Under the pieces are notes generated by a model. The model worked only from the letters and a program-made list of their open reading frames with translations, was not told the DNA's origin and made no database searches. Shown one piece after another: positions 48,601-58,328 of a stretch of 64,000 nucleotides of DNA. The DNA is from Enoplolaimus lenunculus (Eukaryota > Nematoda > Enoplea > Enoplida > Thoracostomopsidae), in the NCBI GenBank assembly GCA_030248215.1, contig JASANG010004131.1, positions 310,001-374,000 of the forward strand, read 5' to 3'. Both the position numbers and the translations under genes were made by a program. How positions within the stretch are numbered: position 1 is the first letter of the stretch; each line of letters opens with the position of its first letter.

Positions 48601-51600
48601 ATAAAGAAGCAAAAAACGAGCATGCAGCAAATCATTGAAGTGCTGATTAATATATTATTTTTCATCAGATAATCTTTCGTAATGTTAATTTCAGCTGATC
48701 AAACGATTATTTGATGAAGAAAGTGGAAACGCCGGCATATTTTCCTACGTCGCAGCTCAGTTTGTCAAGTTTGATAGTATTGTTTACCTGGTATCAGAGT
48801 TTTACGAATGTTTATGTGATATGGCAGTGTTTTCACGAGTAGCATCGAAGTCAGATATTGTGTAAGTTCCACCCGCACCAAGGTATTTTGTCTTTGAAAG
48901 ATTTCCGTTAGGCCAATTCACGTTGACAGTAAAGTGCCAAGTCGCGTATCGGTTGTGCTTTGAGCGGTGCCCTGGGCGTGAGAAAAGCTCGGACCGGCTT
49001 TTGGACGATATGCTCAAATGCAATAATCAGCATAAGTAATGCTACTTAGCGTGTAGCTAAGTAATTTTTAAGTTTTCCGGTTATTAAACACTGTATTCAA
49101 TTTTATCGTGCCCGAAAACCGTAAAGCAACCCGATCATAAAGGCTTATAAAAATAGTAATTCCCTGGCATAGTAACAAAAACTACTTACGAACATATAGG
49201 CAAAGTACCTGTATTGCACTGACTACAATGCATATTGTCAGCACAGTGTTAGCTTGATGATTTCGACCGCTTAACTAATTAAGGAACGTCGGAATGTAGA
49301 GTGTAGATTTTTAAGCGATAGTGTATGCAGTACAGTCATGGAAAGATCTATGTAAGTTTGCAGTAATCGCAATGTCTGTCGTCCTGGTTTTATAATATTG
49401 TCTGAATTTCATTTGATCGCGACCATTCGCGTCGAGTAGCAATAGTTGTAGTCGTTTCTCAAACCGCGGCTGAAATAGCATTTGCGAGCGATTGCGTCCA
49501 AAAACCAGCGATCGCAATCAGAACCCGTGGCTTGTAACACGATCGGGATAGCACTTAATTCTGTCCGTGACAATGTGATGATACCAAATAAAATATCTTC
49601 TAGCATTGCAAATATTGCAACAACTGTGACTAGGAGCTGTTATTTTCTAGTTCTAGTAAACTGTGTACAGTGTATTTACAGACAACGTGTCGTTTTCGAC
49701 TCCGTAAATAATGATACTGACGACGACGAAATAGTGTGTACAGAAATGTTTGATGGTGAAATAATTGTGAAACATGCTGCGCAAGGGTATGTGGTCAGCG
49801 TTTGTTTGTTTGTTTGTTTGTTTGTTTGTTTGTTTGTTTATTTACTGTATGCAGTTAGCTTATGGCGCAACTAGTATATTCATGATCATACTCAAAATTT
49901 TTAGAGCAAAGCCCCGTTACATGTGCCATTTTTGCATTTCTCAGCTGCAATGCTTTGCAATGTCAGTTTGCGTTTACATTTTTATTATTAAAGTTTTAAA
50001 TAATTTCAAACCGACTGCAGGCCAAACGCAGGTTTTTATATTGTTTGTTGTATTTTAGTTGCTTACTTACATGAGTAAATATAAAATATTAAACAAAAAC
50101 GAGAGCACATAATGTTGCAATATAAATTCGAGTAGCAAAATTGTTCTCACAATAAATATTGTATTAATGTCACAAGAAGTTTATTCGAATATGAATGAAA
50201 TGATAGCTACTGCAAGCAGGATTTGCTCACATAACAGATGTTTAGAAAAAAAACGCCACATGTCCAGTTTTCGACAGAATAAAGCGCTCAACTGTCGCGG
50301 TTAGTCGCGTTTCATATCGCGATTGTAACCGCGTTTATAAATGATGAAAATGTTGGTTCTATACAAGCTCGGCTGCGGGTGCGGTTATGATCGCATTAAC
50401 CGCGAGTTATTGGAATCTAGCGATTACATCTAAGAAACGAGGAATTGCGATCAGCACCGCTTTTTCGAATGCGATCGCAATTGCAGTTAATTCAGTCCAT
50501 GACTGCATCTGTGTTTAGTTTATGGCTGCTTTCGTTTGCTTTTTAGAGGCTGGAACACAGTTGAAAATATTGCATGGTCTAAATTGATGGCATTTGATTT
50601 ATTGTTCGATTACTTTGAACTTGTAAAGGAACCAGAATCGTGCGAAACTGCCGAGAAAATTGTCGTTTATTTGGATCAAAAATATGAAAGTTTGAACATG
50701 AGCAGCCAAGGGCAAGTGTGTTGTTTTAATATTAGCAAGCAAACAAGAGTGGATCATGCATACATTTACAAGAGCATGCAACCGGGTGCACTTTGTGTGG
50801 GAAAATGTGCCCGGCAATTGTTGCGTTTTCCCCTTATCCTCTCATTTATTTGAAGTTGAAACTCGATAAAATCTCTAACAATGCATGGTAAAATGATGAC
50901 TCACGTTTTATATGTATTTTGTGTCTAGCGTGCTGCGACCGGATACGCGGTCCCCAGAAAAATTGACTTAATTATCCGGTTCCGGAATCCTGTATAAACC
51001 TGTCGCATATTTACTGTACTAATCCCGAATATCTTAAACTCTGTGTTGCGATTGCATTTTAAGGAGAGTCAAGAAGGTTAAGTTTTTCACACTGAATCAA
51101 AATGAAAAACCCAATCTAACATTTTTTTTAATTTGACGAACATACATTTTGCGGGGCACAAATACTTCAAACAGCCGCACAAATTTAGATATCAGATCCG
51201 GTTAATGTCCGGTTCCTGTAAGAAATCCACTGTCAGGCAGGGTTTAACCGGAATTTCGTGCAAAAATTCCACTCCTGTTCGTGTTCCGACGTTAAAAGAT
51301 GCAGGATTCGTATTTTTACGGTTGTTTTGCGTCAAATTATAAAGGGCGAGCTTAACAATTAATTCCTGTTTGTACTCTACTATTCGGTGATTTATCCGAT
51401 CGCATCTTTGTAATAGTTGCCTCTCCAGCCGGAGTTGCGCTATACTTGACGCCCAGCACCGACCATCACCGTGCATCACTCGTACGGCGGACAGTGACGG
51501 CCCGTACGGCACCGTCGCGTCGTACGGGTTACGCACGGTGACGGACGGCGCCGTACGAGTGACGGACGGCACCGGATGTCAAGTATAGCGCAACCCTTAA

Positions 51601-54600
51601 TGCGGTATGGGCAAAATCGCAACTATGTATGTTTTGTCTTCAAACTAATATATGAACGCATTTAAGTTTGTGACGAGTAACGCCTGTTTCGGTGACTAAC
51701 ATGGAATGATTTATTGTTTAGGTCGTTTATTGGGTCATATGCTCACAAACTGAAGATACGAATACTTCAAACGAAACTGTTGTTGCATAAGTATTTCAAT
51801 AAAGTATGTGCTCATTTATGCCCATTAACCAGTCGGTTATGGTTTTGTTCCATTATTGTGAAAATGTGTATTAATCATATTAAGAGTATCGGTTTTTGCT
51901 TTTATGCTGTGGTAAGTCTCCAAGTTCCGAATTATTGAGCTTTGGCAGTCAGTAAATAAAGCCCGCTTTCATACGGTTATCTTTTTGTGACGCTCAAATG
52001 TAATGATGTTTTGATCAAGCAAGAAAAATAAGGACTGCTAGTCAAAGTAGTGTAGATAGGGATCCTCATACCGTTTGCAACTACATAGTAACGTGGGAAA
52101 GTAACCGCGCAGGGATTCGAACTCACGACCCTCGGATGTTCAAACAGACGCTCTACCACTTGGCCGCTCAGCAACCCGGCTCTCCTACTTTCATCGTCGA
52201 CATTATATCGATATGCAAACAGAATCTATATACAGTGCGTTGTATTATGCGCAAGCAAGCAAAAGCATACCTTACAAGATCGACTACAGAGTCTTTACAG
52301 GAAACATTTGTGTAACACTTTAGAATACAAGCATTGAAGTGCTTAATTCAACTGTTGAAGACTTATGCTGTGAACAACTTCATCCGTCGACCAGGTTCTA
52401 TTGTGAATGGATATGTGTTGTTGTCTGTCTAATGCATCCTGAGCTTGATTTCGCATCCAAGGAATCTGAGGTAGTGGTTTTGCAATATTTTGTTCCTGGT
52501 TCAGTTGAACTAAAATACCGAACACGTTCCCATTAACAAATTATTGCGAAGCTTTTGCAAATTTGATCTGCTTTTATTCAGGATTGCTCTATGCTAATAT
52601 TATATTTTTTGTTCGTGTTAGGTTCGAGTTAAAATCGTTGTACAAATATTTTTGTACAGAAAACGCCAAAAATATTTCAAACCGACATTTCGATGTAAGA
52701 GTCGGTAGCTTATCACCGGCACGTCCGCATTTTAGCGAACTTTAAAACAAGGACGTCCTTTACGATTTTTTTGTTTTCAGATGAGTAGCAAGCGCATAGG
52801 AAGTGTTTGTTCATGGTGCGCTGTAATGACACATTATGTTTTGCGGAAACTCAGAGAGCAGCAACATACTGTTGCCAACGAGGTAAAGTTACTGAAGCGT
52901 CCAGTGACACTAATTTATTATTAAATCTGTTTTTCAGATGCCAAGGACGCATGTTTCACCACTTAAGATTTTACCCTTGGTTGAGCCCTCCCACTCAAGT
53001 TTTCACCCTCTGGTTAATTTCACGTTCCTCACATTTTTCTGAAAAAATAGTATTAATTAAACATACCCTCTCGCGTCGATCATATGTCTTATATATTTGA
53101 TCAGTGTTTAATTGTGGTTTTTACTATGTGGTTAGTTGTATGTAGGCGTAACTAAACACTGACTAGTGCAACAATATGTCTCATTGCATAACAAAGAGTA
53201 TGGAATTGCAAACCAGAGCTTTATACATGCATGCAATAAGCAGGATACGTAGTGTGCAACTCTGAATAGTTCAGAGTTGTATGAGTAACTGACAGCAAAT
53301 TTTTTCAATTGTACATTTTGAAATTACGCCAGAAGGAAAAATATTATTGCAATTAGTTTTTCTTGTGGGATTGTCAGGAATTTAACTTGTTAAGCTATTA
53401 TTTATACGTTTCAGCGATCAGGCAATATGAATCAGCGAGCAACCACCGCTGTCGAAAATATTTCAAACCTAGTCAAACATTTAGTTTCACGTCTCAGTGC
53501 ATGGGCAACATCGCAAACATTCTCTGTTCGTGTTTGGGCAATGGCTTGTTTACGGAAACTGCATAAAAATACAAACCTTTGCTCGAAACAACAAGACTTC
53601 AACAGCCTCATTTGGGACGCCATCTCGACGTTTGATTTAGAATCAAGGTTAGTATGAACTGGCTGTCCAACTTCTTAAACGAACACTAACGACAACGTAT
53701 TTTGATAAAAAGTAGCCTAATCTGTTTGTTACCGTTGTGAAAACAGTGTTATCATCCAGAATTTTGTACACTTTCGCCCGAGATTTAAGGTTAAGACTAA
53801 AGCTTAATCTTGCGCATACTAGATTAGTTATTTTTTAAACTTAACCTAAGCCCAACCGTGTGCAAACTGCAGATCGGAAACAACTGTGCAGTTTATTTTC
53901 GCGAACACGGTCGGTGTATAAAAAAGAAAGGTCGTGTCGAGATAGTTTCTTCTTGTAGCTTTGACTAAAAATATTTTTGACGTCCAAACAAACGTACATT
54001 GTTCATGCGTTTGTGAAAGCTTATTGTGTATGCTTAATTTTAAAATATGTATGTTTGAAAACCCAATATTGCAGCTTGGTACGCCGTTTTTCTTCACTGA
54101 GTGCGCCATCTAACATCAAATTAGGATACACATGTAATCATTAATTTTTCGAATCTGAGAATTCGAATTCAAAACATGCATAGTTTTTGTAGCAAGCCAT
54201 GCTGAACGAATGTTGAGTGTTGGACATTTGTGATCGCGGTAGTTCACCAATATAAAACCACCCAGTATCGAAATTGGAAAAATCAGGAAAAGGACCGTCG
54301 GAAAGTAAAAATGGTAGACCAGATCTTCTACCTGAACCGGATAGTAAAAATAACACTGTTATCGAAAAATTAATTTTCTGTGCGGGTTGCACCCTGATGC
54401 AGACCATACTAGCCTTTTGATTGTAACACACGTAAGAATGTGCTTAGAGGACTGAAATTGGCTTCTTAAAGCGGTCTGTCTGAACGCTAATAAATCCCGT
54501 TGATTTTGAAGGAACTTTATGAAAACGGTTCAACGCGTTCTTGACGATTTTTATTTTAAAAAGTTTGATCCAATATCAAATTTGACGGTACAGGTGAGTG

Positions 54601-57600
54601 CGAAGTGTTTAACTTACTATAAATTCCTTAAGAATATATATTTTGTGTTGGTTTGAAAATAATTTTATGTACTAAATGTGCAATTTTTATTGTTTCCATT
54701 TCTTCAATGTGTGTTGTTGCACAGTAAAACAAGTAAAGTACATTGAGTTTCGCTGTCAATATTCTATCTCCATCAGTGACTACTATTAAATAAGCCGGCA
54801 ATGTTCAAATTTCCTGTCATACTTTTATTCATAAGCACGGCAGAAGACGGTGGTTAAATAAATCATTCTTGATCATACACAGAAAACCATTACCAGTGGC
54901 ATCTCAGTCTTAAGGAAAAAAATATTTTAGTAAACTCAAAATAATCTTGTTTTTTACTATTCTGGCATTGTGTGAAAGTAAATGTAATTTGCCTGCAGAT
55001 ATTTGGGCCAATGTATAGGGCACGGAGATAAGCCTAAGCTGAAGCGTATGCACAAAAATTGTGTAACGTTTAAGCTTGCCTTATTTCAATCCCACGGGAT
55101 GTCCCGCCCCTGATCTTTACATGGGGCGGGGCGACGGTTGTTTTATTTCAGGACATATTGTTATATATTCCAAAACTGCTGGGGTTACCTCACGAAGAAA
55201 TTTGTCTACTATATTACGCTATTATTGGTGATACAGCGGTTTCTTTGAGAGACACTGACGTCGTGTCGTTAATCTGGAAAGGTCAGTTAAAATTTCTGTG
55301 GTTTAATATGTGTTAATGTATATTGAAACTGTTGAATGCAACAAGAATTTTGATTATTGTTTTTGATGTTAATGTTATAAATTTTGACTTTGAATTTTGA
55401 CTTTGACGGTCAAACTAAAAGATGCTCAAAAGCAACATTATTCATTGTTCAATTTTATTATAATTACATATTTTTTCGGAGCAGTAATAGTAATTGCACG
55501 CTCGGAACAGTAGCACGCACAATAGCTAACCAATTAATTTTATATTAAGCTTACTCATTTTTGTTGTTTTTAAACAATAACTTTGTGAATTTTGTGGATT
55601 ATGCACGTTGAACTTTTCACGTTTTTAGCATATTATCAAAAAAAGACAAGAAAACTAACGCTGCTGTATAACATTGATATTGAAGCAAAAGCTAGCCAGG
55701 ATTTTGAAAAAGATTACGTTACATAAAAAAATTCCAACGTGAGTGTTTCTAATGTTACCAACTGAAAAAGTTTCTAAAACATCTATGTAGTGGCGACATC
55801 CTTGGTTTTTCGATTACTACTGAATTTAGTTGACACAAGTACGGCAAATCAGTGTGATAAAGAGTCACAATATGACAACCGCTTGGAAGAAGCATCGACA
55901 AATGTGACGCCTTTGCAACGTAAAATAGATCTAACAAATCCAGCGGGTTTACCAGAAAATTTTCGAAAAATGCGAATTTGTTGCGGAGATACGAATGGCA
56001 CGCAATTCCAAAGACCGCAATTAATTGTAGTTGCGTCACTGCTAGATCGACCTTCAAATCTTGGAGGTTAGATCCTGTATTTAAAATTCAGTCATATTTC
56101 TGGCTTCTCCGCAGCGGGGGGCCCCCAGCACTTTTCGAAATTTTCATTTTCCCCCCGGCGAAAATTTTGCCGCCCCCAGGAAAGGCCCCCGGCGAATTTT
56201 GGGCCGCCCCCCCAGCAAATTTTTTTGCTGGGGGCCCCAGGACTTTTCTAGGTCAAAAATTTTCAATGTTAAAACGTAAAGACCTGGACTTCTTTTGAGG
56301 CGGACATTCGGCAAAATATGATTTTATATTACGCTGAGTACTCATAATTTTTAATAGCGTTACAAATACCCGTAGGAACTACTACAATTCAATAATGAAC
56401 TGAAAAAGCACAATTATATAAAAACCGTTTCAGGGCATACAGCATTCGAAAGTACCTTGCAGCAGCAAGTTCAACCCGCCTGACGCCTGAGCCTTATGAT
56501 AAATTGAAGCTGTGACTAATGTACAAAAAATATGTTAATCACAGTTTCAATTATAGATTATCTATATTTTATATAATTGTGATTCTTTCAACTTCTGGTT
56601 AAGTTGTCAGTATATACGTAATATTAGTTAAAAGTATTGTTAAAAGCGTTTGCGAGAATTTTTGTCATGTTGAGCGATGAGTAATCTTACGTTGAGTTGG
56701 AAACACGGTCTAGAATGAAAAAAATGGTCCAAAAAAGTCGGTTTGCAAAATTTTAAGCCTGCCCCCCAGGACCCCCCAGATCATCTGGGGCACCCCAGGA
56801 AAACTGCCCCCCAGCAAAATAAGCTGCCCCCCAGGAAACTCATGAAACCCCCCTCAGGAAACGCCCCCCGGCGGAAATTTTCAAGCTGTGGAGAAGCCAG
56901 TATTTGAGCATTGTTTTGAACAAAACATTGCCGCAGAAGTTTTATACTTGCATTGATTTGTTAAATTGGTCTAAGAACACATTTTTATTAATACTTAAAT
57001 CCCGTGTTTAGAAGCCGGGTCATTAGAAAATAGTGTGTTTTGTAATATGTCTTAGTTTGGTTATTGTGGTTTTTTCACTTGAATTATGGTTTTAATCCGT
57101 ATAAATTGTGGTTTTCTGCATTTAACTAAACATCATGTAAATCTTCACTAAATTGTATTGCAAGAAATAAGAATAGTAAAATATCAAAATGATCCCGGTT
57201 GCTGTGTTTTAGGACTGTCCAGGACGTGCGAAATAATGGGTGTCTCACAGTTGGTTATCGGTAACAATCGCATGCTGAATGATTCACAGTTTAAAAGTCT
57301 TGCGGTCACATCTGATAAGTGGATTGACATTGTTGAGGTGCGTACTTATTTATAATTGCCAAACTAATCGATTACATGTGTCAAAAGCATTTTGAAAAAA
57401 ATTGCTTCGTTTCTCGTGTACTGCTGACGCAAATATTCTTGTTCCTTGTAAAACTTATGGCAATATCGTGTCGTAGGTTAATGGTTTTAAGGGGAACGCA
57501 GTTGTTTACCAACGCCTGTATTCAGACGGGTAAATCAATTTGGTTGTCACAGTGCTATATTGTTGTGATGAGACTAGCAGGATCAAGACGATTGTTATCC

Positions 57601-58328
57601 GGGAAATATCCAGAAGTGTCTGATTTGGCGCGCTAAATCTAACAATCGGAATAGTTTGAGCGAGGAACCAAACGCAGTTTAGTACTAAATCGCTGTACAT
57701 GTACAAATTTTTGAGTTTCGTTCCAGATTAAGGACCGAGGATTGGGTAGCCCCTTGGATCGGCTAGTGGGTTCATGTTCCTGTACATGTGCGTGAAAAGA
57801 TTTTAAAACATGTAATCTGATAAATTTGAACGCATTTAATTTAACAGTCGCTTCTAAATTATTGCACTCAATGTAGAAAATTCTGTTTTGTTTTCTAGGT
57901 ACATTCAAATGATCTGTCATCCTATTTAAACGAACTTGGCACAAACGGATGGACAGTAATCGGTTGTGAACAGATGACACAAAGTGTTACGTTACCATCG
58001 TTTCGTTATCCACGAAAAACTGTACTTCTTTTGGGGTATGGAAATCTGTCGTTATTTCGCGTAAAATGTGCTGTGTGAGCTAACGATTATCGTTAGGTAA
58101 ATGCTTCGTGGGAGAGTAGAACTCAATTTCTGAGTTCACACCACGAATAAACTAAATTTTGTGATGAATGATTATTTCAGGAACGAAAAATATGGCATTC
58201 CGCCAAATTTGTTGCATTGCTGCGAGCTGTTTGTGGAAATACCGCAAATTGGTATTACTCGTTCGTTAAATGTTCATGTCAGTGGCGCATTAATGATATG
58301 GGAATGGGCAAAACAGTATCGAATTTAA
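33225..58328 (+). CDS. TARBP1: TARBP1, tRNA guanosine 2'-O-methyltransferase (complete gene, 31 exons)
   Basis: TARBP1 methylates the ribose of G18 in tRNAs with a C-terminal SPOUT domain. The long N-terminal part is alpha-helical (ARM/HEAT-like). Exons joined in phase: 33225-33657, 34569-34810, 35085-35244, 35885-36045, 36426-36516, 37843-37994, 38137-38189, 38864-38994, 39524-39650, 40515-40756, 41948-42144, 43989-44096, 44614-44727, 45140-45279, 46996-47197, 47890-48060, 48695-48861, 49682-49786, 50547-50717, 51722-51803, 52324-52498, 52582-52694, 52781-52882, 53415-53647, 54512-54593, 55152-55281, 55629-55738, 55830-56066, 57213-57337, 57899-58035, 58181-58328. The sum is 4,841 bases, about 1,613 residues (human about 1,621). 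Matches to the human protein run from [20 protein letters not shown] to the end. Exon 27 is one base short of staying in frame. The ends of exons 14 (start), 19 and 21 are the least certain. Confidence 0.96.
35575..35790. mobile_element. Tc1/mariner-like MITE, decayed copy in TARBP1 intron 3
   Basis: It contains the GGAATCGCGATAAC...GTTGCGATTGTAATCG...CAAATTGCGTTTCTGAGCGATTAC block of the family. The ends are degraded. Confidence 0.5.
35885..36045 (+). CDS. TARBP1: TARBP1 exon 4
   Basis: TTTTTCAG acceptor, GTAATT donor. It encodes [18 protein letters not shown], which with exon 5 ([18 protein letters not shown]) follows the human segment FWENYILIMETL...IHVIKPVLPKLNNLFEY closely. This is the first strong anchor to TARBP1. 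Confidence 0.92.
36854..37163. mobile_element. hAT-like MITE, CAGGGTGC family, in TARBP1 intron 5
   Basis: It starts CAGGTTGCAAAACAGAAC and ends AATTCTGTTTGCACTCTG. GGAAC/CCGGAA words lie at both ends, and an ATAATGCAG-type core is shared with 3749-4119 and 8229-8646. Confidence 0.65.
39208..39478. mobile_element. Tc1/mariner-like MITE in TARBP1 intron 8
   Basis: It begins ACAGTCACAGACAGAACTAAG and ends CTTAACTCTGTCTGTTC, inverted copies of each other. Between them are many GCGATCGC/TCGCGATTG words in both orientations. The terminal CAGTCA(T)GGACAGAATTAAG motif is like Tc1/mariner ends. Confidence 0.7.
39524..39650 (+). CDS. TARBP1: TARBP1 exon 9
   Basis: It was found by reading phase. A CACTCTAG acceptor and GTCAGA donor bound a frame that starts [20 protein letters not shown] and ends LISV plus two bases. 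It completes exon 8 (one base) and exon 10 (one base), and fills the gap that the human alignment demands. Confidence 0.85.
41370..41743. mobile_element. hAT-like MITE, CAGGGTGC family, in TARBP1 intron 10
   Basis: It starts CAGGGTGCGAACGGAATTC and ends GTTCCGTTTTGCACCATG. ATTCCGATTG/AATCGGAATCG words lie near both ends. Confidence 0.7.
43425..44415. repeat. Repeated ACTTAAGTAATTACG elements spanning TARBP1 exon 12
   Basis: The words ACTTAAGTAATTAC, GTAAATACTTAGCTTTTTG and CGACTTAAG recur at about 43425-43545, 43530-43625, 43700-43815 and 44150-44240, partly inverted. Exon 12 (43989-44096) lies between two blocks. Confidence 0.6.
44731..45064 (-). mobile_element. Jockey-like LINE, 5'-truncated 3' end
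   Basis: On the minus strand an open frame of 93 codons (45064-44783) encodes the C-terminal end of a non-LTR retrotransposon polyprotein: [37 protein letters not shown] and [12 protein letters not shown]. Arthropod and other invertebrate Jockey-type elements end in this LRSG...CP.C......HLFNC...DLW pattern. It is followed by a short 3' UTR and an (AAC)n tail at 44731-44750. It lies in TARBP1 intron 13 (44728-45139) opposite to the gene, and its tail begins about four bases after the splice donor. Confidence 0.88.
45512..45722. mobile_element. Tc1/mariner-like MITE in TARBP1 intron 14
   Basis: It starts near AGATAGAATTAAGCGAAATCG and ends near CACGCTTAAATCTGTGTG. The interior has GCGATTGTTC...GCGACTGCAATCGCG-type inverted words. 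Confidence 0.6.
46238..46960. mobile_element. Tc1/mariner-like MITE split by a CCGGAT element, TARBP1 intron 14
   Basis: The left end TACAGTCATGGACAGAATTAAG stands at 46236-46257 and the other end, GCGATTACACTTAATTTT, near 46940-46957. Between them at 46343-46789 lies an element starting TGGGTGCTTCCGGATA and ending CCGGTCGCACCCT, rich in CCGGATA words. This second element belongs to the CAGGGTGC group. Confidence 0.6.
48305..48515. mobile_element. Tc1/mariner-like MITE in TARBP1 intron 16
   Basis: It contains AAATTAAGTGCGCAGTAGTC, GCGATTGCATCAGCCGCG and AAGCAATCGCGGTCC in mirrored order. The ends are partly degraded. Confidence 0.6.
48537..48634. ncRNA. Pre-miRNA-like hairpin in TARBP1 intron 16 (candidate)
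   Basis: The left arm (48537-48564, TGATTTGGTGCATGCTCGTT continuing to GCTTC) pairs with the right arm (48606-48634). There is one mismatch and one extra base over about 28 pairs, with a loop of about 41 bases. Size and shape suit a microRNA precursor, but a small palindromic transposon would look the same. There is no sign of expression in the sequence alone. Confidence 0.35.
49332..49575. mobile_element. Tc1/mariner-like MITE in TARBP1 intron 17
   Basis: TACAGTCATGGAAAGATCTA at the left and CACTTAATTCTGTCCGTGAC at the right are inverted copies. The interior has GTAATCGCAATG...GCGATCGCAATC-type words. Confidence 0.7.
49797..49845. repeat. (GTTT)n microsatellite
   Basis: About ten GTTT units start roughly ten bases after the donor of TARBP1 exon 18 (exon end 49786). 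Confidence 0.9.
50268..50512. mobile_element. Tc1/mariner-like MITE in TARBP1 intron 18
   Basis: It has a left end near CGACAGAATAAAGCGCTCAAC and a right end GCAGTTAATTCAGTCCATGACTG. The right end is a good match, inverted, to the CAGTCATGGACAGAATTAA end of the other copies. The interior has GTCGCGTTTCATATCGCG and inverted partners. Confidence 0.7.
51432..51596. mobile_element. GC-rich fold-back MITE in TARBP1 intron 19, near-intact ends
   Basis: GTTGCGCTATACTTGAC at the left is matched perfectly by GTCAAGTATAGCGCAAC at the right (17 of 17). The interior is CCGTACGGC/GTGACGGACGGC-type units in mirrored order. It is about 165 bp and the best-preserved member of the family also seen at 6091-6388 and 18158-18332. 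Confidence 0.85.
52060..52290 (-). mobile_element. tRNA-derived SINE in TARBP1 intron 20
   Basis: On the minus strand, from about 52180, it reads GCCGGGTTGCTGAGCGGCCA, AGTGGTAGAGCG (A-box) and GAGTTCGAATCCC (B-box). The T-stem does not pair well, so it is not taken as a functional tRNA gene. The body shares CTACTTT(C/T)AT(C/T)GTCGAC and GCAAGCATAC-like words with 23700-23975. Confidence 0.7.
55629..55738 (+). CDS. TARBP1: TARBP1 exon 27 (frame discrepancy)
   Basis: The acceptor GTTTTTAG and the phase from exon 26 give [20 protein letters not shown], then [12 protein letters not shown] and TAA at 55724-55726. A strong donor GTGAGT stands at 55739. That donor fits the phase needed by exon 28 only if the frame moves by one base within or after the A-run at about 55706-55711. 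Either the assembly lacks one A in a homopolymer, or the real exon end differs, or the allele is broken. Confidence 0.7.
55830..56066 (+). CDS. TARBP1: TARBP1 exon 28, start of the SPOUT domain
   Basis: CTGAATTTAG acceptor, GTTAGA donor. It encodes [13 protein letters not shown] (compare human TDVQKKIIPWN) and [16 protein letters not shown], the first SPOUT/TrmH motif (human LIVVASLIDKPTNLGG). Another AG at 55789-55790 would give the same phase with 13 more residues. Confidence 0.93.
56100..56900. mobile_element. C-rich MITE in TARBP1 intron 28 with TATTT target duplication
   Basis: CTGGCTTCTCCGCAGC at the left pairs with GCTGTGGAGAAGCCAG at the right (15 of 16). TATTT stands directly outside both ends (56095-56099 and 56901-56905). 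Subterminal blocks are repeats of CCCCCAGGAAA/CCCCCCGGCGAAAATTT. The central 400 bases are AT-rich and show no coding capacity. Confidence 0.85.
57213..57337 (+). CDS. TARBP1: TARBP1 exon 29 (SPOUT domain)
   Basis: GTGTTTTAG acceptor, GTGCGT donor. It encodes [20 protein letters not shown], completing the first motif (NLGG-LSRTCE, with its conserved Arg), and ends KWIDIVE (human QWLPLVE). Confidence 0.97.
57899..58035 (+). CDS. TARBP1: TARBP1 exon 30 (SPOUT domain)
   Basis: TTTTCTAG acceptor, GTATGG donor. It encodes [30 protein letters not shown] and [11 protein letters not shown], equal in order to the human KPPQLIDYL...TIIGVEQTAKSL...FPEKSLLLLG. Confidence 0.97.
58181..58328 (+). CDS. TARBP1: TARBP1 exon 31, SAM-binding knot and C-terminus
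   Basis: It encodes [11 protein letters not shown] (motif 2, with the conserved NE...G), then [20 protein letters not shown] (motif 3, which forms the trefoil knot and binds SAM) and [11 protein letters not shown] before TAA at 58326-58328. All residues that define the TrmH/SpoU class are kept. Confidence 0.97.

Noticed and set aside
52080-52180. Functional tRNA gene on the minus strand
   Set aside because: A- and B-box are good but the T-stem and acceptor stem do not pair properly, and the body matches the SINE at 23700-23975.
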